From Candidatus Aerophobota bacterium (GTDB lineage Bacteria > Aerophobota > Aerophobia > Aerophobales > B3-G15): DNA of 11,240 bases. Shown piece after piece: positions 7,445 to 11,240 of this stretch. The translations under genes were made by a program, and so were the position numbers. The notes below the pieces were generated by a model, which did not search any database, was not told where the DNA came from, and worked only from the letters and a program-made list of their open reading frames with translations. Where the stretch lies: assembly GCA_021162265.1 (NCBI GenBank), contig JAGGZA010000028.1, forward strand, positions 1-11,240, given 5' to 3'. Numbering within the stretch: the stretch's first letter is position 1; the number at the start of each line of letters is the position of its first letter.

Positions 7445-7498
7445 TTGCTCTTTCCTCACCTCCTTTATTTTCCGATTCTAACCCCTTTACTTTATTAA

Positions 7499-8488
7499 CT
7501 AATCTGCATTTTCTATCTCAAAGGTATCCTGCTCCTGATAACTATCTTTAACTTCTCGTTTGCTAAGAAGCAGTTTTGCGGTTTCCTCATCGGTGATCAG
7601 AATTTTTATATACTTCCCCCGTAAAGCTCCTAAGATTGATAATACCTTACTCCTGCCTCCAGCTACACCAATTACATTCTTCATTCTCTGCAGCTGTTCT
7701 AAAGGAAAGGCTACATTTCTTTTGTGCAGTTCTGTATCAATCTTCTCTCCCTGAATATTAAAAAATTGTCCCAGAATATCGCCTACTGCCTTTCCTCGCA
7801 TTAAGTTTTCCAGATCTATTAAACTTACATATCCTAACTTTACAAGTGTTGCTTTTGGATTCACCTCACCTATCCCTACAACAGACCAGGTAGCTTCTTT
7901 ACCCATCTCCAGTGCTCTTTTAACAGTAAGATCTGATTTGAAGGAATTACATAATTCTTCCGAACTGGTGATGGCCGGAGCATGAATATAGTAACAGTAC
8001 CCCTTAAATACAGAAGCCAACTTTCCTCCTACATCATAAGGATTCATATAAAGAGCGGGAGTTAAACCTCCATAAAGGGTAACAATCTTCAAATTCTTGA
8101 TTTCATCCGAACGAATAAAATCGGCCATATGATGAATAGTTTTCCCCCATCCCACCGCAAGAACATCTCCACTTTTAAGATGAGTCTCAAGATACTGAGC
8201 TGCTGCTTTACCTAAGGTTTCCCGGATTTTATTCTCCTTGAATAAAGGGACTACCATGCTATCCTGGAGACCAAAAGTCAAGGTAAGTTCTCGTTCTAAA
8301 GGCAGGCAATTTTTATGAGGACCCATAACATGAAAATGCACAATCCCTTCATTTCTTATGTTCTTCAACAACCTTACCACTTTAGATCTTGATAAATTAA
8401 ACCTCTCAGCAATCTCTTTCTGTGTCATGTTTTCTTTATAGTAAAGCCATGCTATTCGTATCGCTATATCTTTTTCTACACCACTCAC
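7499..8488 (-). CDS. SorC/DeoR-type sugar-responsive transcriptional regulator
   Basis: This 329-residue protein has a helix-turn-helix at about 21-41 (MTQKEIAERFNLSRSKVVRL) followed by a recognition linker (NIRNEGIVHFHV). The rest matches the SorC sugar-binding domain: LAVGWGKTIHHMADFI, LKIVTLYGGL, VVGIGEV and VIGVAGGRSKVLSILGALRGKYIKILITDEETAKLLL. The family binds phosphorylated sugars and usually controls its adjacent catabolic operon, often also its own promoter. The start is GTG at 8488: a stop lies in frame four codons upstream (TAG, near 8500-8498) and no ATG is available. Its ribosome binding site is weak (AGGCGAG), which fits low production of a regulator. It is the first gene of the transporter operon, so it is probably autoregulated (inference). 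Confidence 0.92.
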   Translation of the reverse strand: MSGVEKDIAIRIAWLYYKENMTQKEIAERFNLSRSKVVRLLKNIRNEGIVHFHVMGPHKNCLPLERELTLTFGLQDSMVVPLFKENKIRETLGKAAAQYLETHLKSGDVLAVGWGKTIHHMADFIRSDEIKNLKIVTLYGGLTPALYMNPYDVGGKLASVFKGYCYYIHAPAITSSEELCNSFKSDLTVKRALEMGKEATWSVVGIGEVNPKATLVKLGYVSLIDLENLMRGKAVGDILGQFFNIQGEKIDTELHKRNVAFPLEQLQRMKNVIGVAGGRSKVLSILGALRGKYIKILITDEETAKLLLSKREVKDSYQEQDTFEIENAD

Positions 8489-8498
8489 ACCACTCGCC

Positions 8499-8562
8499 TA
8501 TATTGGTATTTATTTCAAATTGTAAACATAATTTTTATTTTTGTCAATTTAGACCAACTATA
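8499..8562. promoter_or_regulatory. Possible operator pair flanking the inner promoter
   Basis: On the plus strand TATATTGGT (8499-8507) and ACCAACTATA (8553-8562) form an imperfect inverted pair about 54 bp apart centre to centre, roughly five helical turns, on either side of promoter P2. The second arm overlaps the -10 box of P1. SorC-family proteins act as oligomers that can bridge separated sites, so this is a plausible autoregulatory operator. The arms are short and differ by one base insertion, so confidence is low. Confidence 0.25.
8519..8547 (-). promoter_or_regulatory. Promoter P2 for the regulator-transporter operon
   Basis: On the minus strand there is a -35 box TTGACA (8547-8542, perfect), a 17-nt spacer and a -10 box TACAAT (8524-8519, 5 of 6). 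The predicted start near 8512 leaves a leader of about 25 nt before the GTG at 8488. This is a near-consensus housekeeping promoter. Confidence 0.75.
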
Positions 8563-8584
8563 CCATTCACTTAATTTTTGTCAA
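8557..8584 (-). promoter_or_regulatory. Promoter P1 for the regulator-transporter operon
   Basis: On the minus strand there is a -35 box TTGACA (8584-8579, perfect), a 16-nt spacer and a -10 box TATAGT (8562-8557, 5 of 6). It lies 37 bp upstream of P2 and shares with it an 11-bp direct repeat ending in the -35 box (8537-8547 and 8574-8584). Transcripts from P1 would cross P2, so the pair may respond differently to the SorC regulator. Confidence 0.7.
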
Positions 8585-8613
8585 GTCCTTGATTTGTCAG
8601 ATATTTCTATGAG

Positions 8614-8625
8614 AAACCATGGTTT
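8614..8625. promoter_or_regulatory. Perfect 12-bp palindrome upstream of the tandem promoters
   Basis: AAACCATGGTTT is a perfect palindrome with a G+C core, about 30 bp upstream of the P1 -35 box and 80 bp after the kinase stop codon. Its position suits an activator or repressor site, with the SorC-type regulator as the obvious candidate. The rest of the 215-nt region (8489-8703) is A+T-rich and holds no gene and no clear terminator for the kinase operon; an imperfect repeat TTTGTC...GAACAAA near 8675-8697 is weak. Confidence 0.4.
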
Positions 8626-8703
8626 ATATAGCAAAAAACAGAGGAAGAGATTTAAAATATTTTTCATTAAATACTCATTTGTTCCAAAATTTGACAAATA
8701 TAC

Positions 8704-10248
8704 CTACGCATTATCTTTTTCAGATAGGGTAATTCTGGTAAATTCATCTACCAGTTCTCGAATCTGGATGAAAAGCCTGCTATAGACCTTTTTGTAAATT
8801 TTCAAGTAAAATTCTACATTTTTCCTGTCCGGTTTATATTCTTCCTCAAATACGGACATCCTCTTTGAAGCCTCTTTAACGCCCGGATACATACCTACAG
8901 CATAAGCTGCCAGCATAGCTGCCCCGAGACAGGTAACTTCAAATGTGTGAGGAATTAATACAGGAATACCTGTAATATCAGCTACAATCTGCCTCCATAA
9001 AGGCATATTTGCTCCTCCTCCCAGAAGAATAATCCTCTCTATTTTTTTATTCAAGGATTTTTCCATTCCATCGTATAAAAGCTTCTGTTCAAAAACTATT
9101 CCTTCCATAATAGCTCTGTAAAGGTGGGCTCTTCCTGTATCTCCGCTCCAGCCAATTACAATACCTTTCGCAAAAGGATCCCAGTAGGGAGCAAGAGAAG
9201 CTTTCCAGTATGGAACCATTAACAATCTTGGCATACCGGGTTTTATTTTAGCAGCCATAATTTCAAATATCTGTTCTGCAAAAATATTATTGGCTTTACC
9301 CAACCTCTCCTCTTCTCTTCCAAATTCTCTTACAAACCAGTTGAGAGTAAATGTTCCTCCTCCAATCACACTTTCTGCTATGTAGGTCCGGGGAACGCAT
9401 CCACATAAAGTTCGAAACGTATCTCCTACCACATATTCTTCAGAAAAGAGCTCCGACACAACTGCTGTTCCCAGATTAAGAGAGGCGCAACCTTCTTCAA
9501 CAACACCTGCTCCAAGAGCTGCACATTGCCCATCACCACCCCCTCCTATAACAGGTGTCCCTTCTGCTACTCCCGTTAAAGAAGCTGCCTTTCTGGACAA
9601 TTTTCCCACAACCTCACCTGGAGAAACAAGCTCTGGAAACTGATCCTCTCTCACTCCGATAATTTCCATAATTTCCCTGCTCCAGCAAAGCTTTCTCATA
9701 TCAAGAAGACCAAATGGACAGGCAGAAGACCAGGTAGTAACCAATCTCCCGGTTAACTTCAGGGTAAGGTAAGCATAGACATCTAAAAATTTGTAGGTTC
9801 TATCAAAAATAGCCTGCTCGTTATCTTTTATCCACATAATTTTACAGTTAGAAGCATAAAGATTGGGGAAAAGACCGGTAATTTCGTGAATCCTTTCTCC
9901 TCCCAGATTTTTCAACTTTTCAACCTGAGAAGTTGCCCTTGTATCAACCCATAAAATACCATTTCGTAAGGGGTTAAGATTCTCGTCTACAGGGACAAAA
10001 CTTTCACGCTGATGAGTTATTCCTATCGCTGCGACTCTGGAAGGATTAATCTGTGAAACAGCTTTTCTTATCGCTTTAGCAGTAGCTTCCCACCACTGCT
10101 CGGCTCTTTGCTCCACCCATTCTGGTCTTGGAGTAAAGATTTGCATCCTTTCTCTTCCTTCCGCCACAGGATTACCTTTTTTATCCCATACAATAGCCTT
10201 TGTTGCAGTGGTACTGCAATCTATACCTATTATATAATCTTTTTCCAT
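8704..10248 (-). CDS. FGGY-family carbohydrate kinase (xylulokinase-like)
   Basis: At 514 residues it has the usual length of xylulokinase and glycerol kinase relatives. The N-terminal actin-like domain opens with the phosphate-binding stretch IIGIDCSTTATKAIVWD (6-22), followed by WVEQRAEQWW (44-53), GITHQRESFVPVD (76-88) and GILWVDTRA (97-105). The catalytic base is Asp239 in GGGGDGQCAALGAG. The C-terminal domain has the adenine-binding stretch LLGGGANMPLWRQIVADITG (408-427) and CLGAAMLAA (440-448). FGGY kinases use ATP to phosphorylate a ketose or polyol in the cytoplasm. The HQRES segment differs from the usual GQMHG of true xylulokinases, so the substrate is open: xylulose, another ketose or a polyol. 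It follows the SDR gene by 19 nt with a GGAGAGAGG site, so both are probably one operon and one pathway. Confidence 0.9.
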   Translation of the reverse strand: MEKDYIIGIDCSTTATKAIVWDKKGNPVAEGRERMQIFTPRPEWVEQRAEQWWEATAKAIRKAVSQINPSRVAAIGITHQRESFVPVDENLNPLRNGILWVDTRATSQVEKLKNLGGERIHEITGLFPNLYASNCKIMWIKDNEQAIFDRTYKFLDVYAYLTLKLTGRLVTTWSSACPFGLLDMRKLCWSREIMEIIGVREDQFPELVSPGEVVGKLSRKAASLTGVAEGTPVIGGGGDGQCAALGAGVVEEGCASLNLGTAVVSELFSEEYVVGDTFRTLCGCVPRTYIAESVIGGGTFTLNWFVREFGREEERLGKANNIFAEQIFEIMAAKIKPGMPRLLMVPYWKASLAPYWDPFAKGIVIGWSGDTGRAHLYRAIMEGIVFEQKLLYDGMEKSLNKKIERIILLGGGANMPLWRQIVADITGIPVLIPHTFEVTCLGAAMLAAYAVGMYPGVKEASKRMSVFEEEYKPDRKNVEFYLKIYKKVYSRLFIQIRELVDEFTRITLSEKDNA

Positions 10249-10267
10249 TTAACCTCTCTCCTGAAAA

Positions 10268-11029
10268 TTAAACTGAGCCAAAAGTCCTTCCTCCATCAGC
10301 CAATATAATTTGTCCCGTGATATAAGTAGAAAGAGAAGAACACAAGAATAAGGCTATATTGGCAACTTCCTCTGGTGTACCCAGTCTTTTTAAAGGTATC
10401 TTCTCGCAAAGGGCTTTTATTTGTTCCTTTGAATATACATTCTCCAGAGTCTCCGCTTCAATGTTTCTCGGAGCAACTCCATTTACAAGGATATTGTAAG
10501 GGGCAAGTTCTCTTGCCAGCGCCCTGACAAGAGAGTTAACTCCTCCTTTTGACGAAGCATAATGCGCTCCCCCTCCGCTTCCGGTGATTGCTGAACCAGA
10601 AGATATGATAACTATCCTACCCTCTTTCTGCTTGATCATTGAAGGGACAACCGCCTTGCAACACAAGAAAGCTCCAGTAAGATTAACATCTATGGTTTTC
10701 TTCCAGATTTGAACAGGAATCTCTGTAAAAAAATATCTTGAAGTTATCCCTGCATTGTTGACAAGGAAATCTATCTTCCCATAATTTTTAAGAATCCCTC
10801 CCACAGCGTTTTTAACATCCTCTTCAGACGTTACATCCACTCTGTAAAAATCAGCTTTCCCACCAGAGGAAACAATCTGGTCTGCAGTATCTTTCCCCTC
10901 TTTTTCCAGTATATCAAAAATAGCAACAGTTGACCCTGCCTGCGCAAGTTTCAATGCAATACTTTTCCCTATTCCTCTTGAGCCTCCTGTGACTATGGTA
11001 ATCTTTCCCTCAAGAGTTAAAGAAATCAT
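10268..11029 (-). CDS. SDR-family NAD(P)-dependent oxidoreductase
   Basis: This is a classical short-chain dehydrogenase of 253 residues from the chosen start. Motifs are the TGGSRGIG nucleotide loop (14-21), Asp39 at the end of the second strand (favours NAD over NADP), NNAG (91-94), Asn116, catalytic Ser144, Tyr157 and Lys161 in YASSK, and a C-terminal TGQIILADGG. After the sixth strand it has VAPRNIEAETL where VAPGPI is usual. It probably interconverts a secondary alcohol and a ketone of the imported carbohydrate in the cytoplasm. I prefer the ATG at 11029, which has GGAAGGG just upstream; a GTG at 11044 would overlap the stop of the preceding gene. Downstream is the FGGY kinase gene, 19 nt away. 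The exact substrate cannot be read. Confidence 0.9.
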   Translation of the reverse strand: MISLTLEGKITIVTGGSRGIGKSIALKLAQAGSTVAIFDILEKEGKDTADQIVSSGGKADFYRVDVTSEEDVKNAVGGILKNYGKIDFLVNNAGITSRYFFTEIPVQIWKKTIDVNLTGAFLCCKAVVPSMIKQKEGRIVIISSGSAITGSGGGAHYASSKGGVNSLVRALARELAPYNILVNGVAPRNIEAETLENVYSKEQIKALCEKIPLKRLGTPEEVANIALFLCSSLSTYITGQIILADGGRTFGSV

Positions 11030-11040
11030 TTTCCCTTCCT

Positions 11041-11240
11041 TCACAGAAATTCTCCAATAACTTTTAAAGAATCTTCTGTCCTTCTTGCAACTCTTACAGC
11101 CTCTGCAATCTGATCAAATAAGAACCTATGAGTTATAAGTTCCTCTGTATTTATTTTTTTCTCTTTTATAAGTCTGTAAACAGCGTTATCCTCAATGGGT
11201 GAAGAGGAATAACTTGTAATAAGACTAATTTCAGAGAAAA
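11041..11240 (-). CDS. Zinc-type medium-chain alcohol/polyol dehydrogenase, C-terminal end (partial)
   Basis: One frame stays open from the window edge to a TGA at 11043-11041, giving about 65 residues beginning FSEISLITSYSSSPIE and ending ARRTEDSLKVIGEFL. The stretch EELITHRFLFDQIAEAVRVA is the hallmark C-terminal segment of the MDR superfamily (sorbitol/threonine dehydrogenase group: ELITHRFPLDQIAEAF), followed by the usual final strand with KVI. The preceding ISLITSYSSSP corresponds to the stretch these enzymes have before it. Catalytic and zinc ligands lie outside the window. It ends 11 nt before the SDR ATG, so the two dehydrogenases and the kinase are likely co-transcribed, which suggests oxidation of a sugar alcohol or sugar acid before phosphorylation. 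Confidence 0.8.
   Translation of the reverse strand, partial: FSEISLITSYSSSPIEDNAVYRLIKEKKINTEELITHRFLFDQIAEAVRVARRTEDSLKVIGEFL

Noticed and set aside
11030..11044. GTG start at 11044 for the SDR gene
   Set aside because: It overlaps the upstream stop and the ATG at 11029 has a strong GGAAGGG and starts right before the first strand of the fold.
1..11240. CRISPR array, tRNA, rRNA, insertion sequence or attachment site
   Set aside because: No repeated spacer-like units, no tRNA or rRNA-like stretch, no transposase frame or terminal repeats were seen.

Overview
The window looks like a bacterial chromosome fragment: AT-rich by eye (around 40% G+C or a little less), Lys/Ile-rich proteins, AGA/AGG and ATA codons common, and purine-rich ribosome binding sites. 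The solute-binding protein has a cleavable signal peptide without a lipobox, which points to a cell with a periplasm. The style fits AT-rich anaerobic or thermophilic lineages such as Atribacterota, Thermotogota or Dictyoglomota, but nothing here fixes the taxon. Every supported gene lies on the minus strand, so transcription runs from high to low coordinates.

In transcription order there are three blocks. (1) 11240-8704, catabolic enzymes: the C-terminal end of a zinc-type medium-chain dehydrogenase, a short-chain dehydrogenase/reductase and an FGGY-family (xylulokinase-like) sugar kinase, spaced 11-19 nt apart. (2) 8703-1617, regulator and transporter: a 215-nt intergenic region with two strong tandem sigma-70-type promoters, then a SorC/DeoR-type sugar-responsive regulator, a secreted solute-binding protein, two MalF/MalG-type permeases, a 59-residue two-TM protein, and two different MalK/MsmX-type ATPases. 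A 13-bp hairpin sits between the binding-protein and first permease genes. (3) 1616-1, a separate unit with its own promoter: the first 462 residues of a large protein with an N-terminal PHP metallohydrolase domain followed by the start of a GT4-type glycosyltransferase.

Taken together, blocks 1 and 2 read as a self-contained uptake and degradation locus. A carbohydrate or polyol is bound in the periplasm, imported by a five-component ABC transporter, oxidised by one or both dehydrogenases and phosphorylated by the kinase, under a SorC-type repressor/activator that senses a phosphorylated sugar. Two dehydrogenases plus a xylulokinase-like kinase favour a sugar alcohol or rare ketose (inference). 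The least ordinary parts are the small membrane protein embedded in the transporter operon, the Gln-to-Glu change in the Q-loop of both ATPases, the stable intercistronic hairpin, and the PHP-glycosyltransferase fusion.
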